64,000 nucleotides of DNA, taken from assembly GCA_946480915.1 (NCBI GenBank), contig CAMLLO010000019.1, forward strand, positions 1-64,000. The letters run 5' to 3'. Positions 48,131-55,495 of this stretch are shown here, piece after piece (within the stretch, counting starts at the first letter, position 1; each line of letters opens with the position of its first letter). The stretch comes from an uncultured Sphingobacteriaceae bacterium. Lineage in GTDB: Bacteria > Bacteroidota > Bacteroidia > Sphingobacteriales > Sphingobacteriaceae. Both the position numbers and the translations under genes were made by a program. Under the pieces are notes generated by a model. The model was not told the origin of the DNA. It made no database searches and saw only the letters and a program-made list of their open reading frames with translations.

Positions 48131-48660
48131 GCGGTCAGCTTGGGCCACCGCTTATTGTATATTGGGTTATTGGATTTTCTATCTTTTTATAGTTTAACTT
48201 AATTTTACCACAGCTTAACATCACTATGAGAGACTTTAAACAACTTATCTTTTGGAAATGCAGTCATTCGCTTACTCTGAAAATTTATCATTTAACCTAA
48301 TTCCTTTTTCCCAAAAGACGAAATGTATGGTTTAACCTCACAAATTCGAAGATCGAGTTCCTCGATCCCGACGAATATTGCCGAAGGTTGTGGACGCAAT
48401 AGTAATCCCGAATTAAAGAGGTTTCTAGTTATTTCATCCGGATCTTCTTCTGAACTTGAGTATCAACTCTTACTCGCCAAAGACCTTGGCTATATAACTG
48501 ACCTTATTTATAAAGAACTCAATACCGAACTCATTGAAATTCGTAAAATGATCTACTCTTATATTCGAACGTTGTGAGGGCGGTCAGCTGCAAACTTTCA
48601 GAAGTCAGCTCAAAGCTGATAGCTGACGACTCATTGCTCATTGCTCAAAGCGGACAGCTA
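48131..48660. repeat. AGCTGATAGCTG-type intergenic repeats flanking the four-helix-bundle gene
   Basis: GCGGTCAGCT occurs at 48131-48140 and 48580-48589. Degenerate copies of CAGCT and GCTGATAGCTGAC crowd 48110-48145 and 48580-48660. Such tandem motifs around this gene type are common in Bacteroidota intergenic DNA. They may mark the ends of an inserted segment. Confidence 0.4.
48226..48577 (+). pseudogene. Frameshifted four-helix-bundle protein (23S rRNA intervening-sequence protein family)
   Basis: From the ATG at 48226 the first frame reads MRDFKQLIFWK, then HSLTLKIYHLT and a stop. A shifted frame resumes with FPKDEMYGLTSQIRRSSSSIPTNIAEG and continues to the stop at 48577 (ELEYQLLLAKDLGYI). 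Together they reconstruct the usual ~120-residue four-helix bundle, so one or two small insertions break the gene near 48297-48315. An intact start only at the internal ATG (48323) would lack the first helix. It is the only plus-strand gene inside the leftward transporter block and is bracketed by the 10-base repeat GCGGTCAGCT at 48131 and 48580. Confidence 0.75.
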
Positions 48661-48671
48661 AGTTCTGATAT

Positions 48672-49922
48672 CTATTGCAACACCAATTCCTGCATATCTC
48701 CATAATTCTCATAGCTTGAAGTTACCACTTTATCACCCGGCTTCAAACCTTGCAATACTTCATAGTAATCAGGATTTTGCCTACCTAATTGAATATCAAC
48801 TTTATACGCTACCGTCCCTGCTTCATTCAGTTTATAGATCCAGTTGCCTCCGGTTTGCTGGTAAAAGCCCCCTTTCAATAAAAGTAAGGCTTGTGTCTCA
48901 TCGCTCAAAGCGAGGCGCACCTGTAAACTTTGTCCCCGGCGAATACCAGCCGGAACTTTGTCTGTAAACTCCAGATCCACCTGGAAACGACCGTTAGTTA
49001 CCTGAGTGTAGATTTTCTTCACACGAAGCTTGTAAGATTTATTGCCCAAATCAAACTCACCTGTTAAACCTGTGAATATTCTGGATATATAATGCTCATC
49101 AATATCTGCACGTACTTTAAATCCGCTTACCACATCTATTTGTCCCAAACGTGAACCTGTGCTTTTTAACTGCCCAATTTCCGCATCCATTGAAGTGAGC
49201 TGTCCGTCAACCGGCGCCCGAACAACTAAGTCACCTACCTTTCGCTGCATTAACATTAGTGCATTTTGCATTCTCGCATATGAAGCATGCATCTGGCTGA
49301 TCTGCTGCTTTCCTGAAAGCGAATCTTTTTTCAAAGTTTCCCTGGTGAGATTTCTTCTTTTTACCTGATATTTATAGTTGTTTTCGGAAGATTTGAATTC
49401 CTGGGAACCGATAGCTTGATGCTCATATAAATGTTTGTTGAGTTTATAGATACGCTCCGACTCTGCCAACCCGTTTTCAACTTCCGCCATTTGGTTTAAC
49501 TGGCGTATCGTGTTTTGATCTGAATTATTCCTTGTATTTTGCATCTGAGTCAATACGTCGAAAACCGCCGTTTCCTGATTCGCTAATCTCAATTCCAAAT
49601 CGGGGTTAGCTAACTGTAAAATAGGCTGACCCTTCTTTAAAAAGGCTCCGTCTTCTGCAAAAAGCTTTTCTACACGCCCCCCTTCCGATGCATCAAGGTA
49701 AATAGTACTGCGTGGCATTACTATACCGTTCACCGGGATAAATTCCTGAAAAGAATTTTTCGTAACTGTCGCTATTGTGATCTTTTCAACATCTACATTC
49801 AAGCGCGATTTTCCTGTGGCAAGGAAATAACTGCTTCCGAAAAGTGTAATGATGCCAAGGATTCCTGCTATAGTAAGGATACGTTTGCTACTCCATTTTT
49901 TCTTTTTTACAATTCTATCCAT
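48672..49922 (-). CDS. HlyD/MacA-type periplasmic adaptor
   Basis: The 416-residue membrane-fusion protein has an N-terminal anchor (ILTIAGILGIITLFGSSYFLA), a first lipoyl half (GVMPRSTIYLDASEGGRVEKLFAEDGAFLKKGQPILQL), a helical hairpin (about residues 110-230, NQMAEVENGLAESERIYKL), the second lipoyl half (VVRAPVDGQLTSMDAEIGQ), and beta-barrel and membrane-proximal domains. Such proteins bridge MacB-type permeases to TolC. It is the first gene of the transporter block and diverges from the sigma-54 regulator at 50153 across a 230-base gap. Confidence 0.88.
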   Translation of the reverse strand: MDRIVKKKKWSSKRILTIAGILGIITLFGSSYFLATGKSRLNVDVEKITIATVTKNSFQEFIPVNGIVMPRSTIYLDASEGGRVEKLFAEDGAFLKKGQPILQLANPDLELRLANQETAVFDVLTQMQNTRNNSDQNTIRQLNQMAEVENGLAESERIYKLNKHLYEHQAIGSQEFKSSENNYKYQVKRRNLTRETLKKDSLSGKQQISQMHASYARMQNALMLMQRKVGDLVVRAPVDGQLTSMDAEIGQLKSTGSRLGQIDVVSGFKVRADIDEHYISRIFTGLTGEFDLGNKSYKLRVKKIYTQVTNGRFQVDLEFTDKVPAGIRRGQSLQVRLALSDETQALLLLKGGFYQQTGGNWIYKLNEAGTVAYKVDIQLGRQNPDYYEVLQGLKPGDKVVTSSYENYGDMQELVLQ

Positions 49923-50025
49923 GACAATTAATTAACGCTGTATCAGAGTCTATGAATAATGTGCCACAATATTAAATAACTGAAAAATAAAGACTTACCA
50001 CCATTTCTAAGCATCTGCTCGTTCG

Positions 50026-50043
50026 CAACTGTTACAGCAGTTG
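50026..50043. promoter_or_regulatory. Inverted repeat between adaptor and regulator genes
   Basis: CAACTG (50026-50031), six bases, and CAGTTG (50038-50043) form a dyad in the middle of the divergent gap. Fis-type HTH dimers, such as the regulator encoded next door, bind dyads of about this size. No good -24/-12 sigma-54 box was found with it. Confidence 0.35.
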
Positions 50044-50119
50044 TTCGGAAACGATACAACATTGACACGGCCGAAAATCGTAATTTCCTAAAAACCATAA
50101 TTTTATAAGCGTGGAATGA

Positions 50120-50148
50120 TTGTTATTAATAAAAGCTTTATAGTTTTA
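50120..50148 (+). promoter_or_regulatory. Near-consensus promoter of the response regulator gene
   Basis: TTG (50120-50122), 18 bases, then TAGTTTTA (50141-50148) fits TTG-N19/20-TAnnTTTG with one mismatch and slightly short spacing. The ATG is only four bases further on, which suggests a near-leaderless mRNA. Confidence 0.4.
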
Positions 50149-50152
50149 GCAT

Positions 50153-51505
50153 ATGAATCTGAAAAATGCCGCGATTTTAGTTGTCGATGACGACCCTGAT
50201 GTTTTAACAGCAATACGTTTGTTACTGAAGCCGCAGGTAAAGGAAATTGTCGCGGAAAAGAATCCTGAGAACATTCGTTCTCTGCTGGCAAAGCAACCTT
50301 TTGATTTAATATTGCTTGATATGAATTTTACCAGCTCTATCAATACCGGAAATGAAGGACTTTACTGGTTGAGGAGAATTAAAGAGTTCAAATCGGATGC
50401 GTCTATAATTATGATAACAGCTTATGGCGATATTGATCTGGCAGTACGCGCTTTAAAGGAAGGGGCATCAGATTTCATGGTTAAGCCCTGGCACAATGAC
50501 GTATTGGTTGATACTATTCAGGAAACGCTAAACAAACGGCCAGGAAGTCCTAAGGTCATTAGCTCAAAAGCTGCTGCTATTATAGGCAATGAGTTGCTAG
50601 GTTGTTCAGATCAGATGCGGGAGATTTTTCACAAAATAAATAAGATTGCTCCTACCGATGCCAATATTTTGATCCTTGGTGAAAATGGTACTGGAAAGGA
50701 TCTAATTGCAAAAGCAATCCATGAAAATTCACTTAGGGCAAATAAGCCCTATATGAAGGTTGATGTTGGTGCCCTTTCCGAAACTTTGTTTGAAAGCGAA
50801 CTTTTCGGTCATAAAAAAGGTGCGTTTACTGATGCCCGGGAAGATAGAATAGGCAGGTTCGAGGCGGCTAACGGTGGTACTTTATTCTTGGATGAAATCG
50901 GAAACGTTTCTTTACAACAGCAGGCCAAACTATTAACCGTTTTGCAGAATAGGCAGGTTACAAGAATTGGCACTAATCAGCCAGTAGATGTAGATATCCG
51001 CTTGATCTGTGCAACTAATGTTCCTATGTCGGTCTTGGCAAATGAAAGCCGTTTCAGGAAGGATCTGATATATCGCATCAATACCGTCGAAATCATTGTT
51101 CCTCCCTTGCGCCAGCGCGGAAATGATATTCTCCTACTTGCCGAACACTTCTGTAAGGTATATGCCCAAAAGTATATGAAGCCGGCTTTCGAACTTCATC
51201 GCAACGCGATTGATAAGTTATTGAGTTATTCCTTCCCTGGCAATGTGCGCGAACTTCAATATGTAATAGAGCGCGCAGTAATCATGGCTGACGATTCTGT
51301 TTTGCAAGCGAAAGACTTCCTGTTTTCCCCCATAGAACAGACGGCCAATATTCCCGGACCCACCGAAACCAATTTAGGCGATTTAGAAAAAAGTACGATA
51401 CTCAGAGTAATCGACAAAAATCACGGAAACATAACTAAAGCGGCCAAAGAACTGGGCCTAACGCGAACAGCGCTGTATCGTCGTTTAAGTAAATATGATA
51501 TCTGA
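50153..51505 (+). CDS. Sigma-54-dependent response regulator (NtrC family)
   Basis: The 450-residue protein has a receiver domain (VDDDPD, phospho-acceptor Asp56 in LILLDMNF, Lys in VKPWH), a AAA+ domain (Walker A GENGTGKD, Walker B FLDEIG), and a Fis-type HTH at the end (GNITKAAKELGLTRTALYRRL). The sigma-54 contact loop reads GAFTDA (residues 223-228) instead of GAFTGA, a variant also seen elsewhere in Bacteroidota. It activates genes with RpoN holoenzyme after phosphorylation. It overlaps the kinase gene by one base (TGATG) and is divergent from the adaptor gene, so it probably senses envelope stress and controls the transporter. Confidence 0.92.
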   Translation: MNLKNAAILVVDDDPDVLTAIRLLLKPQVKEIVAEKNPENIRSLLAKQPFDLILLDMNFTSSINTGNEGLYWLRRIKEFKSDASIIMITAYGDIDLAVRALKEGASDFMVKPWHNDVLVDTIQETLNKRPGSPKVISSKAAAIIGNELLGCSDQMREIFHKINKIAPTDANILILGENGTGKDLIAKAIHENSLRANKPYMKVDVGALSETLFESELFGHKKGAFTDAREDRIGRFEAANGGTLFLDEIGNVSLQQQAKLLTVLQNRQVTRIGTNQPVDVDIRLICATNVPMSVLANESRFRKDLIYRINTVEIIVPPLRQRGNDILLLAEHFCKVYAQKYMKPAFELHRNAIDKLLSYSFPGNVRELQYVIERAVIMADDSVLQAKDFLFSPIEQTANIPGPTETNLGDLEKSTILRVIDKNHGNITKAAKELGLTRTALYRRLSKYDI

Positions 51506-52845
51506 TGGCTAAGCCTTACGAACGTAAACTGCTGCTGCGCCTTGTATTACTCTCACTAAGTCTCGCCATGTTGGGCTGGTTGAGCATTAACCATTATTAC
51601 TGGGTTTGCATACTCATATTGTTTTTTGCTTTCTATCTGCTCTACGATATATTTCAATATCAAAAAAGAATTTTCAGCGAACTTGAACAATTTAAAGAGG
51701 CAATCCACTTCAGGGATTTTTCCAGGCATTTTGATGCAAAGCGAGCACCTGCAGAGCTGCAGCCCCTACGTGAATCGTTTAACAGCATAAGTGAGTCGTT
51801 TAAAAATGCTGCAAAAGAAAAAGAAACCCAATACCAATATCTACAGCAGATCCTTTCGATCGTGGATACCGGGATTTTGTCGTATAAATTATCAGATGGC
51901 AAGGTAGTATGGATGAATGAGGCAATTAAAAACATGCTAAATTTACCGCACCTTAAAAATATCTTTTCACTTGATAGGCGGAATAAGTGGCTGTTGACCG
52001 AAATTGAATCGGCCCCCATAGGCGAGAGTAAATTGATCTCGCTACCCCAGGGTAATAAACAAGTGAAGATGCTTCTTTCGGCAACCGCTTTTCAGGTTGA
52101 CCAGCAGCAATTTAAGTTAGTTACCTTTCAAAATATCAATGAAGCGATAGAGGAAACCGAAGCGGAAGCATGGTCGAGACTACTTCGGGTGATGACTCAC
52201 GAAATCATGAACTCCATTGCACCTATTTCTTCACTTGCAGAAACATTGAAAAAACTGGTTGAAGACTCTATCCGGAACAATGAACATCAGCCATCTTATC
52301 AGGAGGATTTACAAATGGGAATAGATACCATTCGTAATCGCAGCGAAGCCTTGCTTAAATTTGCGAACACTTACCGAAATCTTAATAAAATCACCACACT
52401 TAATCTTCAAAAAATTTATGTTCGGGAGTTATTCGAGAACCAGAACAATTTATTGGCGCCGACTCTTGCAGCGAAAAACATAGAACTGGAGATAATTTTG
52501 AAGGACCCTTCTGTTCAATTAGAGGCCGATTCAAGTTTGCTGGAGCAGGTGTTAATCAACCTCATTGTTAATGCCATTGATGCGGTAAAAGCGAGCGAGC
52601 AGCCAAAAATAAAATTGTCAGCAGAAATAGATGCTCACAGAAAATGTGTGATCAAAGTGGCCGATAACGGGCATGGGATCCCACCTGAAGTACTAGATAA
52701 AATGTTTATACCATTCTTTAGTACTAAAAAATCCGGTTCGGGTATCGGACTAAATTTGTGCAAGCAAATCGTAACCTTGCATAAGGGAACAATTCAGGTC
52801 GAAACTATTGAGAACGTTGGGACTAGTTTTGTATTAACACTTTGA
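51505..52845 (+). CDS. Sensor histidine kinase partner of the NtrC-type regulator
   Basis: The 446-residue kinase has two N-terminal transmembrane helices with almost no periplasmic loop (LLLRLVLLSLSLAMLGWLSI and VCILILFFAFYLLYDIF), a linker helix, a PAS-like domain at about 100-215 (ILSIVDTGILSYK), and the H-box MTHEIMNSIAPISSL with His232. The ATPase core has N-box NLIVNAIDAV and G-boxes DNGHGIPP and GSGIGLNLC. Because the periplasmic part is tiny, the signal is probably sensed in the membrane or cytosol. Confidence 0.9.
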   Translation: MAKPYERKLLLRLVLLSLSLAMLGWLSINHYYWVCILILFFAFYLLYDIFQYQKRIFSELEQFKEAIHFRDFSRHFDAKRAPAELQPLRESFNSISESFKNAAKEKETQYQYLQQILSIVDTGILSYKLSDGKVVWMNEAIKNMLNLPHLKNIFSLDRRNKWLLTEIESAPIGESKLISLPQGNKQVKMLLSATAFQVDQQQFKLVTFQNINEAIEETEAEAWSRLLRVMTHEIMNSIAPISSLAETLKKLVEDSIRNNEHQPSYQEDLQMGIDTIRNRSEALLKFANTYRNLNKITTLNLQKIYVRELFENQNNLLAPTLAAKNIELEIILKDPSVQLEADSSLLEQVLINLIVNAIDAVKASEQPKIKLSAEIDAHRKCVIKVADNGHGIPPEVLDKMFIPFFSTKKSGSGIGLNLCKQIVTLHKGTIQVETIENVGTSFVLTL

Positions 52846-52946
52846 GACTTAGGAAGCTGGGCAATTAATATTCAGATTCAAATAAATATTTGAATCGGCT
52901 CAGAGTTAAATATCTTCAAAACTGAACAAGATCACTGACACGAATA

Positions 52947-52964
52947 GGGATTTTTAAAAATCCC
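52947..52964. repeat. 18-base perfect palindrome downstream of the kinase gene
   Basis: GGGATTTTTAAAAATCCC (52947-52964) lies about 100 bases past the kinase stop codon. It could act as a terminator stem but has no long T tract. The rest of the 52846-53381 gap holds the small ORF at 52990-53109 and no other gene I can support. Confidence 0.5.
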
Positions 52965-52989
52965 CATTGAACCCGTTTTTACAGACCCT

Positions 52990-53109
52990 TCAAAACATCA
53001 CGGGCGTTGGAGCACATTCAGCTATTCCAGCCAAAAAGCTTCCGCCATTGCATCCTGCTTCCATTCTGGTACAGTAAGAACCGCGGTTGCAGATATTTTT
53101 CTTTGTCAT
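52990..53109 (-). CDS. Possible 39-residue Cys-containing peptide
   Basis: An ATG at 53107-53109 opens MTKKNICNRGSYCTRM, continuing EAGCNGGSFLAGIAECAP and stopping at 52990. It has four Cys residues (positions 7, 13, 20, 32) and a repeated CN-x-G pattern. This resembles small Cys/Gly-rich secreted or modified peptides, but no leader motif, maturation gene or good promoter is visible. It may be a decayed fragment or chance ORF. Confidence 0.25.
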   Translation of the reverse strand: MTKKNICNRGSYCTRMEAGCNGGSFLAGIAECAPTPVMF

Positions 53110-53381
53110 GAGGTTTTTTCTTAGGTGCCCGTTTCTTAACTTTTTATTTCAATCCAGATTCGTGTGTCGGTTCTACATTATCCTAAGTATAGTGAAAATT
53201 TGCATACAAACTTACCTGTCAGGTACAACAGTTCCAGAGGTGATTAGCGACAATTTGAAGGGGCGTTTGCTACGGTATCAGGCTCAAATATTCTAGCTCT
53301 GGAATTCCATTTCACCACCCACGACAAAGATACCGACGCCCGCTATTTCTTATACACATTGATTGTGCGCTGGCTTTATGT

Positions 53382-54074
53382 TTATTTCTGTAACATCAAA
53401 TTTTTTAAATTAATACTTCCACAATGAATTTCTTTACCGTTAATTCTATAAAAAAGATTTTGCCCTTTTAGGCCAAGTCCTGTTCGCAAGGTACCATCTA
53501 CTCCTCGATTAAAGAGCGTTACGACATAAAACGCACTTGATTCTTTTGGATTAATAGTTCTTTTCAACGAAGACGCTTTTTGAAGACCTTTATCTAAAAA
53601 AGAGTTCAAAACTGGCAGACCATAATTAAACAAATGTTCTTTTTCAAGTATCATTGTATCGGAAGGAAGAAATAATTTAAAGTAGCGGCCGGCTGAAGAT
53701 GGAAGTTCAAATGAATCTACAGGAAAATCAATCGTCAATCTAAAAGGATTAGCTGTTTCATTGATTATTCGAGTCCAAAATATAGCATAAACATATACCT
53801 TACCATTAAGGTCAGTATATTTTTCTCCACCTTTTGGAAGACTGTTTTGTATGATTAGGCGCTTACCGATAGAATCAGTATACTCATACTTAGTGTAATT
53901 ATATTTTTCGTTGGGTCCGGGGGAAGGGAGAGAGAAGAAGGAAGGAAGGGAAGTAACTATGTCTTTGATTTCGGACTTGATATTTTCTTTTGGAAGGTCT
54001 GGTTTGGTTTGCCCTCCACAGGAAGTGCAAAAAACAAACATCAAGAACAAAGTATATACGTGTACGTATTTCAT
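53382..54074 (-). CDS. Lipoprotein of unknown function next to propeller cluster
   Basis: The 230-residue product has a lipoprotein signal (YTLFLMFVFCTSC) followed by GGQTKPDLPKENIKSEIKDIV. This N-terminal region is nearly the same wording as in the propeller genes (CNGQVKKDLPKETVS, GQNKKDLSKGPTNSETKG), showing common ancestry of the leader and linker. The mature domain is beta-rich, with no propeller repeat. No family recognised. It probably belongs to the same exported system. Confidence 0.7.
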   Translation of the reverse strand: MKYVHVYTLFLMFVFCTSCGGQTKPDLPKENIKSEIKDIVTSLPSFFSLPSPGPNEKYNYTKYEYTDSIGKRLIIQNSLPKGGEKYTDLNGKVYVYAIFWTRIINETANPFRLTIDFPVDSFELPSSAGRYFKLFLPSDTMILEKEHLFNYGLPVLNSFLDKGLQKASSLKRTINPKESSAFYVVTLFNRGVDGTLRTGLGLKGQNLFYRINGKEIHCGSINLKNLMLQK

Positions 54075-54108
54075 AATTTTTTATTATTTAGTTTCAAAAA
54101 TTATCCCT

Positions 54109-54141
54109 CTGGTCGTAGCGTCTCCGAGACGCTACGACCAG
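54109..54141. repeat. 16-bp hairpin-forming repeat (GTAGCGTCTC type)
   Basis: Arms CTGGTCGTAGCGTCTC (54109-54124) and complement (54126-54141) are perfect, with a single-base centre. It is in the 108-base gap between two minus-strand genes. Its high symmetry and GC content against the AT-rich surroundings suggest a repetitive extragenic palindrome, but it could also stop transcription. Confidence 0.6.
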
Positions 54142-54182
54142 TATAGTAAACCAAGCGTTGCCTCACGCGCCCATCCAAATTT

Positions 54183-55283
54183 CTATTGCCTGCCAAAGGG
54201 TTTCCATTTATCCCCAATAAGACTTTCTGTTCGTTCATCTTCTTCTGTATAGCTGGTAAAGATTTTTCCATCAAAGCGATGCAATATTGTTTCTCTGGTA
54301 CCCACCCAAATAGCTCCAGTTTTATCTTCCGAAATTGACCAAATACTGTTATTGAGAAGTCCATCTTTTGTTGTAAAACGAGTGAAAGATTTACCATCGT
54401 AACGGCTAAGTCCATCGCCACCAAACCAAAGGTTTCCCTTTTTGTCTTCTATAATTCGGGCAACCATATCGCCGGATAAGCCATCTTTTTTTGTAAAACT
54501 TGTAAAGGATTTGCCATCATAACGGTAGGCTCCACTCCAATTGCTGAACCAAATATTTCCGTTTTTGTCTTGCAAAACGGGCCAAGCCCAATTGTCACCA
54601 TTTGGTTTAAGATTGGTTATAGATTTACCATCGTAACGAAATACACCCTTATTAACCCGTCCACCAAACCAAATGTTACCTGCCTTATCTTCTAAAATAT
54701 ATTCCACGTTATTGTTACTGCTCAAAAAACCACCTCCGCCTTCATTAACTATAAACGGAGTAAAGGATTTGCCATTGTAAATATAAACACCATCTATTGT
54801 GGCGAACCATAGTTTTCCGCTTTTGTCCTGCATGATACTGAACACAGTATGCTCGCTGCGGAACTTGTTGGGAGGCATATTTTTTCGTAAGGGGATTTGG
54901 ATTTCAGCAAATGTTTTACCATCATAAAGAACAAGTCCAGCGGCGGTACCTATCCAAATTTTACCATCTTTATCTTCCAACATATGGTTGACCGAATTAT
55001 GGTTAAGTCCATTTGACGCTGTGAATTGAATGAACGATTTTCCGTCATATTTATAAATACCATCTCCGGTGGTGCCGAACCAAAGGTTACCGGCTTTGTC
55101 CTGCAGACTACAATGAACATTGTTGCCTTTATCTTTTAGTGAGCCCAGATTTTTTATAAGTTTTGTTTGTCCGACAGATATTATTTTTGATACGCTTACG
55201 GTTTCTTTTGGTAAGTCTTTTTTGACTTGTCCGTTGCAGGTAGTGCCAAAAATTAATATTGTCACAAAAGTAAGAGTTTGCAT
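54183..55283 (-). CDS. Two-component-regulator propeller lipoprotein
   Basis: The 366-residue protein has a lipoprotein-like signal (LTFVTILIFGTTCNGQ) and eight or so Reg_prop blades, each with the words D(K/R)xGNLWFGxxxGxxxYDGKSFxxF. In Bacteroidota this propeller usually forms the sensor of hybrid two-component systems. Here no kinase is attached, and the chain ends soon after the last blade (GAIWVGTRETILHRFDGK). It is exported and free or lipid-anchored. Neighbours are two more such propellers and a BNR protein. Confidence 0.88.
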   Translation of the reverse strand: MQTLTFVTILIFGTTCNGQVKKDLPKETVSVSKIISVGQTKLIKNLGSLKDKGNNVHCSLQDKAGNLWFGTTGDGIYKYDGKSFIQFTASNGLNHNSVNHMLEDKDGKIWIGTAAGLVLYDGKTFAEIQIPLRKNMPPNKFRSEHTVFSIMQDKSGKLWFATIDGVYIYNGKSFTPFIVNEGGGGFLSSNNNVEYILEDKAGNIWFGGRVNKGVFRYDGKSITNLKPNGDNWAWPVLQDKNGNIWFSNWSGAYRYDGKSFTSFTKKDGLSGDMVARIIEDKKGNLWFGGDGLSRYDGKSFTRFTTKDGLLNNSIWSISEDKTGAIWVGTRETILHRFDGKIFTSYTEEDERTESLIGDKWKPFGRQ

Positions 55284-55338
55284 GTGCGAGAAATATTTTT
55301 AAATAGTTCAAAATGTGATTGATAGTTCTTATCTATTT

Positions 55339-55386
55339 GTCATTGGGCCTCGCCCTGCAATGACCGCTAACACGTTGCTTTGCAAC
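55339..55386. repeat. Two tandem hairpins between propeller genes
   Basis: Hairpin 1 pairs GTCATTGGGC (55339-55348) with GCC-CTG-CAATGAC (55352-55364), with a three-base bulge. Hairpin 2 pairs GTTGC (55374-55378) with GCAAC (55382-55386). They lie in the gap 55284-55495, which otherwise shows no gene. Confidence 0.45.
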
Positions 55387-55495
55387 AGATGGTACAGAGA
55401 AATGTCGATTTTTCAATAAGAAACAGCACTGTTAATTCTGTTCGTTTGCAAGCTGTATTGCTTAATTTTCCGCCGCATGGCATTCATTGGATAAA

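Noticed and set aside
49955..49975. TGGCAC sequence upstream of the adaptor gene as a sigma-54 -24 box
   Set aside because: The -12 position, which should read GC, reads AT at the correct spacing, so it does not meet the sigma-54 promoter pattern.
53087..53296. Plus-strand 69-codon ORF rich in Phe and Arg
   Set aside because: No signal, no homology and an unnatural composition; the opposite strand has the more credible small Cys peptide.
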